NCBI RefSeq assembly: GCF_003664585.1
Contig: NZ_RCHI01000018.1
Coordinates: forward strand, 1 to 64,000
Direction: 5' to 3'
From: Paenirhodobacter hankyongi
GTDB lineage: Bacteria > Pseudomonadota > Alphaproteobacteria > Rhodobacterales > Rhodobacteraceae
DNA length: 64,000 nt
A program made the position numbers and the translations under genes. Positions 16,999 through 25,588 of this stretch are shown here, piece after piece. The stretch's first letter is position 1; every line of letters begins with the position of its first letter. The notes below the pieces were generated by a model. That model searched no databases and was not told the DNA's origin. It worked only from the letters and a program-made list of their open reading frames with translations.

Positions 16999-19710
16999 CT
17001 ATATATTACCCCCATTTCCAACTGATTTTTTCTCCCCTTCTCGGAATGCTGCGGTCGTTTTACACTTTGGAAATGCCGAGCAGGCCAAGAATTCTTGATC
17101 GTTTCTGTCTTTGCGAACGACCATCTTGCCGCGCCCACAGGTCGGGCAGATAGCGCCCTCGGATATTGGTTCTTGCAACCTGACCCGGCGATGTGCCGCG
17201 TGCTCTTTAGGTTCCGAGGTCAGAATTCGTTTGGTGTAGTCGCACTCTGGATATCGGCTGCATGCATCAAAAAGGCTATACGGGCCAGTTTTCCGCTGGA
17301 GAATTCCGTCCCCACATTTCGGACAAACCTTGAGAGTCGCGTCCTCGCTCTTGATCTCGACGAGGCCATCCTTGGAAAGCTCGACCACAAACCGCGAAGG
17401 TTTGTCTTTCAGGGTGTAAATACGCGTCTGTCGACGAGCTCGGGTCAATGCCACGTAGAACAGGCGGCGCTCTTCTGCAAATGGGAAGCCGTCTGGTTCG
17501 GGCATCGCCAACTGCAAGACCGGGTCATCGACAATTTGGCTTGGAAACCCCATCAGACCTTCGGTCAAGTTGAGCAGCATCACATAATCGGCTTCGAGAC
17601 CTTTCGCGGCATGGGCAGTCGTGAATCTTATATCGAGAAAATCGCCAAGTTGGTGCTGCCATGTTGCGAGGCTCACCGGCCTGTCTTTGTGATATCGCCC
17701 AAGCAGCATCACGCTGACTCTCCGACACTGTGGCATGCCGCGATCACCTGCATAGACTGAGCCATGGAGTTGCTTGAGATGCCTTTCGACGATATCCATC
17801 GAAGCTTCGAGGGTCTCGGATGCAAACGCGTGGAGTGGCGGAACATTATACTCGTTGGTGGTTTCGACGACCTTCTTGATCTGGCGCGGATTTTTTTGAA
17901 CGAACTCGCTTGACGCATCACATAAACCTTTGGGGCATCGAAACGTTTTGCTCAACGTCAGCTGGGTGGAATGCGGAAAGGTCTTCTGAAAGCCGGTCAT
18001 CACCGAAATATCTGCGCCAGCAAAGCGGTTGATGCCCTGCCAGTCGTCGCCCACGACACACAGGTTCGCTTCTGGCACCGCATTTACTTTCAACGCCTTC
18101 AGAAGGCGCAGTTTTGCTTGCGAAACGTCTTGAAATTCGTCAGCGAGAACCATCGTGTAGGGGCTACGATAGGAACCGTCCTCGATGTGATGAATAGCGC
18201 CGAGCAGCATGTCGTCATAGTCCACGCATCCTTCGGAGTTCAGGCGCCGCTGCCATTCATTTGCAACCCTCTCGTAAAGTTCGACAAAGCGGGTGAGGCG
18301 CCCTCGATGCCCTCGATCGGTCGCTCCGATGGCGCGGTGAAGATCCTGACTGGTCAGACCATTACTTTTGACATGCTGCTGGAAGGTGCGGATTGTGGAA
18401 ACAAGCTGCGCTGTGGGAATGGGGGGCTGGCCTGGAGGCGAGCGGTTCTCGTCGAATTCCAACACTTCGCCACGGCGTTCGAGCTCTTCTTTCAGCCGAT
18501 CAAGGTCGTTCCCGTTGCGCAATCCATGCGACGTAGTTTCGAAGAACGGCGTTCCCTTCTCGGCATGCAGCGTTCTTTTCCATCGCACGCCCGCGACATA
18601 GTCACCCGTAAAGTGGGCCGGGGTACGTCCCGTTTCGTCCAGCGCAAAATGCTCGTGATAGAGTTCGATATTTGGGTAGTAAAAATCCGGATGATACTGA
18701 GAGTGATCCTCGGAAACGGTGTCGTACTCGTAAGCGCGTTCATATTCATACGAAACACCATGATAAAAAAGGAAGTCGCAGATCATCCGCTCTTCCTGGC
18801 TTTTTACGAGTTTTCCATCAGCAGTTTGAATCCCGCCCTTGCGGCTGTCTGAGCCCGGTTGTCTGGTGCTCTCCCAATCACCGATATCACGCCCAAAGAC
18901 GGTTCGGAAAATATCCCAGTCTGTCCGGAAACGAGGGTCTTGCTGTCGCAGGTCCTCCACGATCTGCGATAGCTCTTGTATGTCTTTGCCGGTCTTGACC
19001 CACTCCGCCAATCTTGGTTTCCGACCAGTGCTTTGCCCGATGACGCTCAAGCCAAAAGCGTTGAATGTTCGCACGGTGATCCGGTCGGCATTTTCTAGAT
19101 GGCCGAGGCGTGCCTTAATACGCGCCGTGAGTTCCTGCTGCACCGACTTGTTGAAAGCCAGGATCAAGATCTGATCGGGTGTGGCGAGGCCTTCAGTCAG
19201 AGCATATCCGACACGAGCGACGATGGTCGATGTCTTTCCCGATCCCGCAGCCGCAACGATCTGAACGGCATCGTCCATGCAGATACAACAATCCATTTGT
19301 TCATCTGTCAGAGGGTTGCGCTCCACCGACGAAAAAAAATGTTGCCGTTTTTCTTTCTGCGTTTGGAGGAACGTTGCGTTGTGCTTTGAAAACTCGGATC
19401 GAAGCGCTTTCTCTAACCGTGGGTGCTCTGCGTTCGGCAGCGGGGTGGCGCTACCATTCCGATGCGGCGGAAATCTACGGATGATTTCAGAGGCCAGGCC
19501 CTTGGGGATCCACCCAGTGGCATCGACCAAACCCGCCCACGTCTTGCGCCACTCGGAAAAACCGGAATCCGGATTGATTTCGTAGGAGCGTTCTAGCTCC
19601 AGCAGGCTACGCCGAGCGGTAGCAGCGCCGTTTGAAATTGACGGCTTTTTCTTTCCGCCCCCAAATAGTAATCCGCCAAGCAGCGTCGCCCCAATTAGCC
19701 ACTCAATCAT
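16999..19710 (-). CDS. UvrD-family helicase with membrane anchor and zinc ribbons
   Basis: 903 residues. A short hydrophobic N-terminus (about 2-19, WLIGATLLGGLLFGG) suggests membrane attachment. The superfamily 1 helicase core has Walker A AAGSGKTST at about 154, VLADEFQDVS as the Walker B region, and the late motifs FTTAHAAKGLEADYV and LFYVALTRARRQT. Two C-terminal topoisomerase-type C4 zinc ribbons follow (CPKCG...C...C and CPTCG...C...C). The core resembles helicase IV. Codon use is clearly more AT-rich than the surrounding ICE genes, which points to separate transfer. The ATG at 19710 is preferred to a TTG at 19722. It may be a stand-alone defence or repair helicase; its role is open. 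Confidence 0.85.
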   Translation of the reverse strand: MIEWLIGATLLGGLLFGGGKKKPSISNGAATARRSLLELERSYEINPDSGFSEWRKTWAGLVDATGWIPKGLASEIIRRFPPHRNGSATPLPNAEHPRLEKALRSEFSKHNATFLQTQKEKRQHFFSSVERNPLTDEQMDCCICMDDAVQIVAAAGSGKTSTIVARVGYALTEGLATPDQILILAFNKSVQQELTARIKARLGHLENADRITVRTFNAFGLSVIGQSTGRKPRLAEWVKTGKDIQELSQIVEDLRQQDPRFRTDWDIFRTVFGRDIGDWESTRQPGSDSRKGGIQTADGKLVKSQEERMICDFLFYHGVSYEYERAYEYDTVSEDHSQYHPDFYYPNIELYHEHFALDETGRTPAHFTGDYVAGVRWKRTLHAEKGTPFFETTSHGLRNGNDLDRLKEELERRGEVLEFDENRSPPGQPPIPTAQLVSTIRTFQQHVKSNGLTSQDLHRAIGATDRGHRGRLTRFVELYERVANEWQRRLNSEGCVDYDDMLLGAIHHIEDGSYRSPYTMVLADEFQDVSQAKLRLLKALKVNAVPEANLCVVGDDWQGINRFAGADISVMTGFQKTFPHSTQLTLSKTFRCPKGLCDASSEFVQKNPRQIKKVVETTNEYNVPPLHAFASETLEASMDIVERHLKQLHGSVYAGDRGMPQCRRVSVMLLGRYHKDRPVSLATWQHQLGDFLDIRFTTAHAAKGLEADYVMLLNLTEGLMGFPSQIVDDPVLQLAMPEPDGFPFAEERRLFYVALTRARRQTRIYTLKDKPSRFVVELSKDGLVEIKSEDATLKVCPKCGDGILQRKTGPYSLFDACSRYPECDYTKRILTSEPKEHAAHRRVRLQEPISEGAICPTCGRGKMVVRKDRNDQEFLACSAFPKCKTTAAFREGEKKSVGNGGNI

Positions 19711-20359
19711 GGCTCGGTTCAAGTTCTGGTAGATTTAATCCCGGTAGATTCTCAGGCATTTTAATGTCTTTGTTGGATCGCTTCCGAAAAAAAGAAATCG
19801 CATCAACCTAATTTGGCGACGATTTCGGGCCGTGCTCGGAGTGGTCGGCATGCGGACTATTGATGTTTGACTTCTTTCTACTTTCGTTTGCTACGCGCTA
19901 TGTTGAGACATGCCATGCATGGCTCTGCATGGTTATGTGTGCAAGCAACGCGTTAGGCTCTATCTAGACGAGATGTAGATGGCGGTTCAAGATCGTCCCC
20001 GCAAGTTGATCGTATGCGCGTCTCCTTGGCAAAGTTCCGGGCTCTTTCGGGAAGGCGTCGAGCTTTCCGGGCGGATGTAGCTTTTCAATTTCAGCTATCT
20101 GGGACATGGGGCGAGATGATCGTGGAGTGGCTTGTTGCACTGCAGCCTACATGAAAAGCCACTCTCTGCCCAGTTTCGGCGGAAAGCCGCCATTCCCTAC
20201 GGACGCCCGGCAGGGTTTCGCTACCCGGTGAAATTCGTAATCGTTCGCGGCCACTGACCTGGAGCAGGCCGCAGCGCCTTACTACCCCATCATGTCATGC
20301 GCGACTAAAATAGTCGTAGTTCTGGCGCGCGTACCTGTCCGAATGGGAGGTGATCAATC
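19711..20359. other. 650-base AT-rich intergenic region
   Basis: No convincing gene. It carries the helicase promoter on one side, a 12-base palindrome GCCATGCATGGC (19912-19923) and, at the far end, the operator-like repeat of the XRE gene. The change from AT-rich to GC-rich sequence near 20.1 kb may mark the edge of the helicase insert. Confidence 0.45.
20302..20316. promoter_or_regulatory. Operator-like inverted repeat of the XRE gene
   Basis: CGACTA-AAA-TAGTCG is a perfect 6-base inverted repeat 44 bases before the start of the XRE regulator, the usual place for autoregulation. GGGAGG (20345-20350) is the ribosome site. Binding is inferred. Confidence 0.5.
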
Positions 20360-20614
20360 ATGATCACCGCCCGACAATCCCGGGCTGCGCGCGCGTTGCT
20401 TGGCTGGACGCAGGAGACGCTCGCGGATGCCGCCCGCGTATCATTGACTGCGCTCAAGCGCCTCGAATCCGAAAGCGGGCTCGAGGTCTATGAGAGCACG
20501 CGTGATCAGGTGCGCCGCGCGCTCGAGGCCGCGGGGATTGTGCTGCTTTCCACCGACAAGGGGGAAGGGGTGTTGTTGCTCAATGAGCGGAACCTGCAGG
20601 CGAGACCCCGATAA
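20360..20614 (+). CDS. XRE-type helix-turn-helix regulator
   Basis: 84 residues, essentially only an HTH domain: QSRAARALLGWTQETLADAA, then VSLTALKRLE as the recognition helix. Proteins of this type control excision or transfer on related ICEs. It begins the regulatory block before repA and has an inverted-repeat operator upstream. A small hairpin (20615-20633, ATCGCC with GGCGAT) directly follows the stop. Confidence 0.85.
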   Translation: MITARQSRAARALLGWTQETLADAARVSLTALKRLESESGLEVYESTRDQVRRALEAAGIVLLSTDKGEGVLLLNERNLQARPR

Positions 20615-20697
20615 ATCGCCCTATTCAGGCGATACTTCGGGCCTATACAAAACGACAACTGGTAAGGCGCGCGGGCTCCATGAGAGGCTTTGACCCC

Positions 20698-20964
20698 ATG
20701 GTTCAGGTCGATCCGACATTTCTCGATGACGCGCCCGGTGGCGACGAGGTCACTGCCTATGATCGTGCGCATATGGCGCTCTATCTGCGCCTGTTCGATG
20801 CAGCACAGGAAGGCGCGGACTGGCGCGAGGTCGTCGAGGTGCTGTTCGGCCTCGACCCAGGAGCCGAACCGGAACGGTGCCAGAACGTCTATGATAGTCA
20901 CCTTGCTCGGGCCCGCTGGATGGTCCGGCAGGGGTTCCGGGAACTCGGCCAGCGGGACAGCTGA
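20698..20964 (+). CDS. Small regulatory-block protein
   Basis: 88 residues with DRAHMALYLRLFDAAQEG and DSHLARARWMVRQGFREL. A short protein of this kind regularly sits before the DUF2285 gene on ICEs with this backbone. It has no structural assignment I can defend, though the charged helices suggest DNA or partner binding. GAGAGG lies 10 bases before the ATG at 20698; an ATG at 20680 lacks a ribosome site. Confidence 0.7.
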   Translation: MVQVDPTFLDDAPGGDEVTAYDRAHMALYLRLFDAAQEGADWREVVEVLFGLDPGAEPERCQNVYDSHLARARWMVRQGFRELGQRDS

Positions 20965-21077
20965 GCGCGAGGTGATGCCAAGGCGGCATCGCGCGATGCC
21001 GCGGCGGGGGCTTCCGGAACTCAACCTCTGCGGGAAGCCTGAACGCCTTACGGTTTCAATGCGAACAGGGGGATGCC

Positions 21078-21843
21078 ATGGGATCGGCACCGACTGGTTG
21101 GCGCTCTGCGGCAGGTTACGACTACATCGAAACGCTGAGCGCGTCTGATCTTGCCTGGGAGTGGCTTCGCCGCAATGACAGATACGCCGGGGACTACGCC
21201 GCATGCGCGGCGGCGGGCCCGGACCGCCAGGCGCTGAGAGAGCGCATGCGGCGGGATTGGGGGGTGCGATTTCGCCGCCGATCCCGCGCTGCCTGCGCCG
21301 AAAGCCTCGGTCATCTGGGAGCCACGCGACGATACCAGCGTCGTGCTGCTGGAGCCGTCCCCCAGCTTGCTGGCTGATGAGAACGAGGCTTCCCTTCCCG
21401 TTGAAGGGCAGGTGGTATCCGAGGCCGAGTTGTCCCATGCGTTCCATGATCTGGGCGGTGGGCAACGCCTGCAGGTGGTTTATTCCAAGGTGCTGAAGGC
21501 GCCGGTGGTGGCGGTGGTGCCACTCACGCGGGAGGGCTTCGACCGCCTGGAAGCGATCCATCGCTTGCTCGCGAGCCTGCACGGACGCACCGTGCCGCCG
21601 GACAGCCGGATCACGCCCCAGCAAAAGGCCCGCCTGCGCCGCATGTTGCAGGCCCATGATGGCCAGCGCTCGGGGGCTTCGCGGCGTGACATCGCCGCGG
21701 TGATCTTCCGCATGTCGCCGATCCGGCGCGACGAATGGCAAAGCGCCTCGCAACGTTATGCGGTCATGGCACTGTTGCGCGATGCGCAGGCGATGATCGA
21801 GGGCGGCTATCGGCGCTTGCTGCGCCATCGCCACCGCGGGTAA
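21078..21843 (+). pseudogene. DUF2285 (RovC-like) DNA-binding protein, frameshifted
   Basis: The first part (21078 to about 21264) reads YDYIETLSASDLAWEWLRRN, the N-terminal 'transcriptional regulator' domain of this family. The second part continues in another frame with IWEPRDDTSVVLLEP and the DUF2285 domain to 21843. The frames join exactly if one G is removed from the six-G run at 21259-21264, giving one protein of about 255 residues. Either the gene is broken, the run was misread, or it slips. If intact it would activate or repress ICE transfer genes. Two separate proteins are unlikely because the second part has no ribosome site. Confidence 0.8.
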
Positions 21844-21976
21844 CGCGCCGGCTGTCCGCTGTGCGAATTAGCCTTCCCCATCTTCGCACTCCATCCCGCC
21901 GCGCCCGCTTCTCCATTCTGACCTCTGTCAGCCGCCGTTTCCCGGTGGTTTCCAGGATCAGCACGGAGACAACCCC

Positions 21977-22261
21977 ATGCCCGCAAATTCCCCCGAACTG
22001 CCGCCGCGCTACCTGCGCACCAAGGAGGCCGCCTATTTCCTGAGCCTCTCGGCGCGGACGCTGGAAAAGCACCGCACCTATGGCACCGGCCCGGCCTATC
22101 ACAAGCTCGGTGGGCGCGTGGTCTATGCCATCGAGGATCTGCAAGCCTGGGTGGACCGTGGCTCCGTCACCTCCACAACCGATCCGCGCGGGGGGCAGGT
22201 TCTGCCCGCCAAGCGCCGGGTTCTGACGGTATTGCCGCCCTCCGGGCAACGCAGGCGTTGA
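21977..22261 (+). CDS. AlpA/MerR-like helix-turn-helix protein
   Basis: 94 residues. The winged HTH reads YLRTKEAAYFLSLSARTLEK, then HKLGGRVVYAIEDLQAW, the HTH_17/excisionase pattern. Such proteins serve as excisionases or transcription factors. It sits immediately before repA, so it may control that gene. CACGGAGA precedes the ATG. Confidence 0.88.
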   Translation: MPANSPELPPRYLRTKEAAYFLSLSARTLEKHRTYGTGPAYHKLGGRVVYAIEDLQAWVDRGSVTSTTDPRGGQVLPAKRRVLTVLPPSGQRRR

Positions 22262-22277
22262 GTGTCCGGAGTTTCCC

Positions 22278-23396
22278 ATGATCAAGGTGCCTTCCGAACG
22301 CGGCCAACTCGATCTCGTCCGCGCGCTTCCCGGGGATTTCGCCCCGCGCGACGCGCAGGACCTGATGGCCTATCCCTTCTTCTCGCTCTCCAAATCCCGC
22401 CGCACCCGTCCGATCGAGTTCATCTCGGGCCGGGTCGAAATTCATGTCGAAGCGGTGCCAGATCATGGCATGGCCACGATCTGGGATGCCGATATTCTGA
22501 TCTGGGCCGCGAGCCAGATCGTCGAGGCGCGTGACGAGGGGCTGCGCACCTCGCGGCTCATGGCGGCAACGCCCTACGAGATCCTCACCTATATCGGCCG
22601 TGGCACATCGGTGCGCGATTATCACCGCCTGAAGGCGGCGCTCGACCGGCTGCAGTCGACCACGATTTGCACCACGATCCGCCAGTCCGCCGAGGGCCGG
22701 CGTCACCGGTTCTCCTGGATCAATGAGTGGCAGGAGCGCACCGACGGGGCAGGGCGGCCGGACGGGATCGAACTGGTGGTGCCTGACTGGTTCTACCGCG
22801 CGGTGCTCGAGGATGCGCTGATCCTGACCATCGACCCGGCCTATTTCGATCTCACCGGCGGGCTCGAACGCTGGCTTTACCGGATCGTGCGCAAGCATGG
22901 CGGGCGCCAGAAGGCGGGCTGGCGGTTCGAGTTCCGGCACCTGCATCGCAAATCCGGCAGCCTCTCGCCGTTCAAGCGCTTCGCCTTCGAGCTGCGCGAG
23001 ATCATCCGCCGTCAGCCGTTGCCGGGTTATTGGCTGAGCCTTGAACGCGCACCACAGGGGCGCGTGTTGCTTGCCTTCGCCCCCTGTGGACAAACTGTGA
23101 ATGGGATCGTGCCATCGGGAACCCGCACCCTCGTGCCATCGGGAACCGTCTCCTCGTGCTTTCGGGAACCCGGGCTGGGGTTAACCTCCGATGCCGCCGG
23201 TGAAAATCGCTCTCCTAACTTAGATTCTAACACAGATTCTAACCTTTGTAGGGCGCAGGCGATTGGGGATAACGTCGACAGTCCTGCCGAAAATCTCCGG
23301 AAATCCAACCGGCGCGGGGCGCAAACCACTACGGGTTCAGGCGATGAAACGTCGCCTCAGCTGCCGCTCGACCTCGGGCCGGAGGGCAGGGCATGA
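22278..23396 (+). CDS. repA: Replication initiator protein (RPA family)
   Basis: 372 residues. The RPA-type initiator domain covers about 5-270, beginning with the typical DAQDLMAYPFFSLSKSRRTR and including TPYEILTYIGRG and LKAALDRLQSTTICT. It binds repeats at its origin and lets the element replicate as a circle after excision. The last 100 residues are low-complexity and poorly protein-like; the DNA there contains iteron-like repeats and an AT-rich segment, as described in a separate entry. It overlaps the DUF2840 gene by ATGA. Related ICEs usually have parA between these two genes; it is absent here. Confidence 0.9.
   Translation: MIKVPSERGQLDLVRALPGDFAPRDAQDLMAYPFFSLSKSRRTRPIEFISGRVEIHVEAVPDHGMATIWDADILIWAASQIVEARDEGLRTSRLMAATPYEILTYIGRGTSVRDYHRLKAALDRLQSTTICTTIRQSAEGRRHRFSWINEWQERTDGAGRPDGIELVVPDWFYRAVLEDALILTIDPAYFDLTGGLERWLYRIVRKHGGRQKAGWRFEFRHLHRKSGSLSPFKRFAFELREIIRRQPLPGYWLSLERAPQGRVLLAFAPCGQTVNGIVPSGTRTLVPSGTVSSCFREPGLGLTSDAAGENRSPNLDSNTDSNLCRAQAIGDNVDSPAENLRKSNRRGAQTTTGSGDETSPQLPLDLGPEGRA
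23107..23170 (+). repeat. Three iteron-like direct repeats
   Basis: TCGTGCCATCGGGAACC occurs at 23107-23123 and 23131-23147, and with two changes at 23154-23170. The starts are 24 and 23 bases apart, about two helical turns. The third copy lies in a different reading frame from the first two, so the repeat is kept as DNA and not as a protein repeat. Confidence 0.75.
23211..23246 (+). repeat. Three AT-rich 12-base repeats
   Basis: TCTCCTAACTTA, GATTCTAACACA and GATTCTAACCTT follow each other without gaps in an otherwise GC-rich gene. They have the look of a duplex-opening region next to iterons. Confidence 0.6.
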
Positions 23397-23911
23397 GCAT
23401 CGGGTTTTCCTCCTGCATGGCCGGACGTCCCCTGCCGGTCGATGCACCGCAGGACGGCGCTTTGGTCGCACTGACCTGGCAGGAAGGGCGCATCGAACAT
23501 TGGATCCGCTTCGGCCATCCGCATTACGAGCATTTTCTCGACAAGCACAGCCGCTTGCTGGGCTTCGCGCCCGGCGCGATCTTCGGCTTCGTTCGCTGGG
23601 CTTCGAATGACTATGGCACCGTGTCGTCGCGCATCGACATCCTGCAGGCCGTCGATCGGTTCGCGCCCTATCAGACGCTGCCTTTCGTGCGCCCGGGCGG
23701 CGAGTTGCTTCTCTCCATCCATGGCTGGCCGAAGGTCGAGCGCGTGCTGCAACGCATCGACGCGATCATGGCGCTTTCGATCGATCCGGCCGCGGCCGCG
23801 CCGGACTATTGGCGACACCTGCACAACCGGCTGAGCGTGGGGCAGGAGGCTCATCCCTACACGCGGCTTCAGCACCGGGCCTGGCTCAAGCGCCGGAGTA
23901 TCCTGCGATGA
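23393..23911 (+). CDS. DUF2840 family protein
   Basis: 172 residues. It is recognised from the pattern WIRFGHPHYEHFLDKHSRLLGF and FVRWASNDYGT typical of DUF2840, a family found almost only next to traF on ICEs. Its function is unknown. It overlaps repA upstream and traF downstream (ATGA at both ends), so it is part of one translational chain. Confidence 0.88.
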   Translation: MSIGFSSCMAGRPLPVDAPQDGALVALTWQEGRIEHWIRFGHPHYEHFLDKHSRLLGFAPGAIFGFVRWASNDYGTVSSRIDILQAVDRFAPYQTLPFVRPGGELLLSIHGWPKVERVLQRIDAIMALSIDPAAAAPDYWRHLHNRLSVGQEAHPYTRLQHRAWLKRRSILR

Positions 23912-24519
23912 AACGGCATCGCTTGACGTTGCTCGTGGCCGCAGCCGCCGTTTCGCTTTTGGCCGCTCCGGCAGTTTTCTCGTGGTCGCCGCGTCTGGTC
24001 TGGAACGCCTCTGCCAGTGCGCCGATTGGCCTTTACCTCGCGCGCTCCCCGGGGCGCATCGAACGCGACCAATGGGTCGCGGTGCGACCGCCTGAGGGCC
24101 TCGCGGTCTTTCTCGATGAGCGGGGATATCTGCCCCGCGGCGTCCCGCTCATCAAGCGCGTTTTGGCGCTGCCCGGCACGGAGGTCTGCCGTACGGGGGA
24201 TGCCATCACCGTCGGTGGAGCGTTCCAAGGGCAGGCGCAGGCGCGCGACCGGCGGGGCCGTGCTCTGCCGGTCTGGCAGGGCTGCCAGGTGATCCCGGAC
24301 GGCAGGATATTCCTGATGAACCCGGCGGCACCGGACAGTCTCGATGGACGATATTTCGGGCCGCTTCCTGCCAGCGCCGTGACTGCCCGTCTGATCCCGC
24401 TCTGGACGGATGCAGGGCATGGCGCGGGTTTTACATGGCGCACCGACGGCCCCCCGACCTCGATTTCCCCTCAGTTTCACCCCAGCAGAAAGGACCAAGC
24501 CCATGCCACAGATCGGTGA
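23908..24519 (+). CDS. traF: TraF-like S26 signal peptidase
   Basis: 203 residues. The N-terminal membrane segment (about 7-27) is followed by the catalytic serine at S37 in SASAPIGLYL, the same number as in RP4 TraF, and the general base lysine at about K83 in LIKRVLALPG. TraF proteins process and cyclise the pilin TrbC in the periplasmic membrane. Start by ATGA overlap with DUF2840. The last 17 bases overlap DUF736. Confidence 0.9.
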   Translation: MKRHRLTLLVAAAAVSLLAAPAVFSWSPRLVWNASASAPIGLYLARSPGRIERDQWVAVRPPEGLAVFLDERGYLPRGVPLIKRVLALPGTEVCRTGDAITVGGAFQGQAQARDRRGRALPVWQGCQVIPDGRIFLMNPAAPDSLDGRYFGPLPASAVTARLIPLWTDAGHGAGFTWRTDGPPTSISPQFHPSRKDQAHATDR

Positions 24520-24841
24520 ATTCACCCGCAACGCGGAAGGTTTCTTCGGGCGCGTCCAGACGCTCACGCTCGACCTCGAAGTCAGTATCACGCCCGCAGA
24601 GACGACGGACGCCGAGAACGCCCCGGATTACCGCCTGCATCATGGTTTGGAGGACGACGCGCGCGAGATCGGCGCCGCCTGGAGCCGCACGGGCGAGAAG
24701 GCCGGCGCTTACCTCTCGGTGCTGATCGACGACCCGATGCTCGCCCGTCCGATCCGCGCGCATCTCTTCCAGAACGGCAGCGACGCCAGCTCGTGGTCAC
24801 TACACTGGAACCGCCCGCCGAAGCGCGACGAGAGGGGCTGA
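24503..24841 (+). CDS. DUF736 family protein
   Basis: 112 residues, recognised from the start IGEFTRNAEGFFGRVQTLTL and from DYRLHHG...EIGAAWSRTGEKAGAYLSV. The DUF736 fold is small and mostly beta; its role on ICEs is unknown. AAAGGA precedes the ATG at 24503; longer in-frame starts lie inside traF and are rejected. Confidence 0.9.
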   Translation: MPQIGEFTRNAEGFFGRVQTLTLDLEVSITPAETTDAENAPDYRLHHGLEDDAREIGAAWSRTGEKAGAYLSVLIDDPMLARPIRAHLFQNGSDASSWSLHWNRPPKRDERG

Positions 24842-24844
24842 GCC

Positions 24845-25588
24845 ATGCCATGTTCGTACATGCGCCATGGCTCTTCACCTGCGGCGAGGGGGCGCGTCGG
24901 CCCCCGTCGCATCCTCCTTTGTCTTCTTTCCGGCCTGTATCTCGGCGTCATTCCGGGTGTGCCGGTGCTGGCCCAGAGCATGCCGGGGAGCCAGACCACT
25001 GCGCAGGATCCCTATGCCGCGTTGATTGCCGACGCGTCGCAGCGCTTTGCCCTGCCTGAGCGCTGGATCCGAGCGGTCATGCAAGTGGAAAGTGCGGGCA
25101 ATCGGCGCGCCGTCTCGGCGGCTGGTGCGATGGGGCTGATGCAGATCATGCCCGCGACCTGGGCGGAGCTGCGCCTGCGCCACCGTCTCGGCGCAGACCC
25201 GTTTGCACCGCGCGACAACATCCTTGCGGGCGCCGCCTATCTGCGTGAGCTGCTCGATCGCTACGGCTCGGTCGGGGCGATGCTGGCAGCCTATAACGCG
25301 GGGCCTGCGCGCTACGAGGACCATCTCGCCACCGGGCGAGCCTTGCCACCTGAAACCCGCGCCTATGTCGCCACGCTGGTGCCGATGCTCAACGGTAGCG
25401 CACCGCTTCCGGCCATTCCCCGTGCTCCGGATTGGCGCGCTGCGCCGCTCTTCGTCGGTGTCTCCGATGCAGCCCCAGGGCAATCTGGCGACAGGTTGGC
25501 GGCCCCCTTGGACCCGCTCCGCGAACTCATTCCGGGCGCTGAAACCGGGCTGTTCGTCGCCCGATCTGACGAGCGGGGTGCTCCATGA
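24845..25588 (+). CDS. Lytic transglycosylase (conjugation type)
   Basis: 247 residues. A signal peptide is likely (hydrophobic about 23-43, ending VLAQS). The SLT domain (about 55-180) has its catalytic Glu at E82 in QVESAGN, followed by GAMGLMQIMP and AAYNAGP. It opens peptidoglycan for the mating channel, like VirB1 or TrbN. It is coupled by ATGA to the small ORF that follows. Confidence 0.92.
   Translation: MPCSYMRHGSSPAARGRVGPRRILLCLLSGLYLGVIPGVPVLAQSMPGSQTTAQDPYAALIADASQRFALPERWIRAVMQVESAGNRRAVSAAGAMGLMQIMPATWAELRLRHRLGADPFAPRDNILAGAAYLRELLDRYGSVGAMLAAYNAGPARYEDHLATGRALPPETRAYVATLVPMLNGSAPLPAIPRAPDWRAAPLFVGVSDAAPGQSGDRLAAPLDPLRELIPGAETGLFVARSDERGAP

Larger units (their letters stand above)
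23085..23272 (+). other. Putative replication origin inside repA
   Basis: In order: a DnaA-like box TGTGGACAA (23085-23093, one mismatch); three 17-base iterons; three AT-rich 12-base repeats; and a second DnaA-like box TGGGGATAA (23264-23272, one mismatch). This is the standard order of an iteron-controlled origin, placed in the 3' end of the initiator's own gene. It is inferred from arrangement only. Confidence 0.55.

Noticed and set aside
23107-23147. VPSGT peptide repeat in RepA as a protein feature
   Set aside because: The third copy of the DNA repeat is in another frame, so the repetition is better explained at DNA level.
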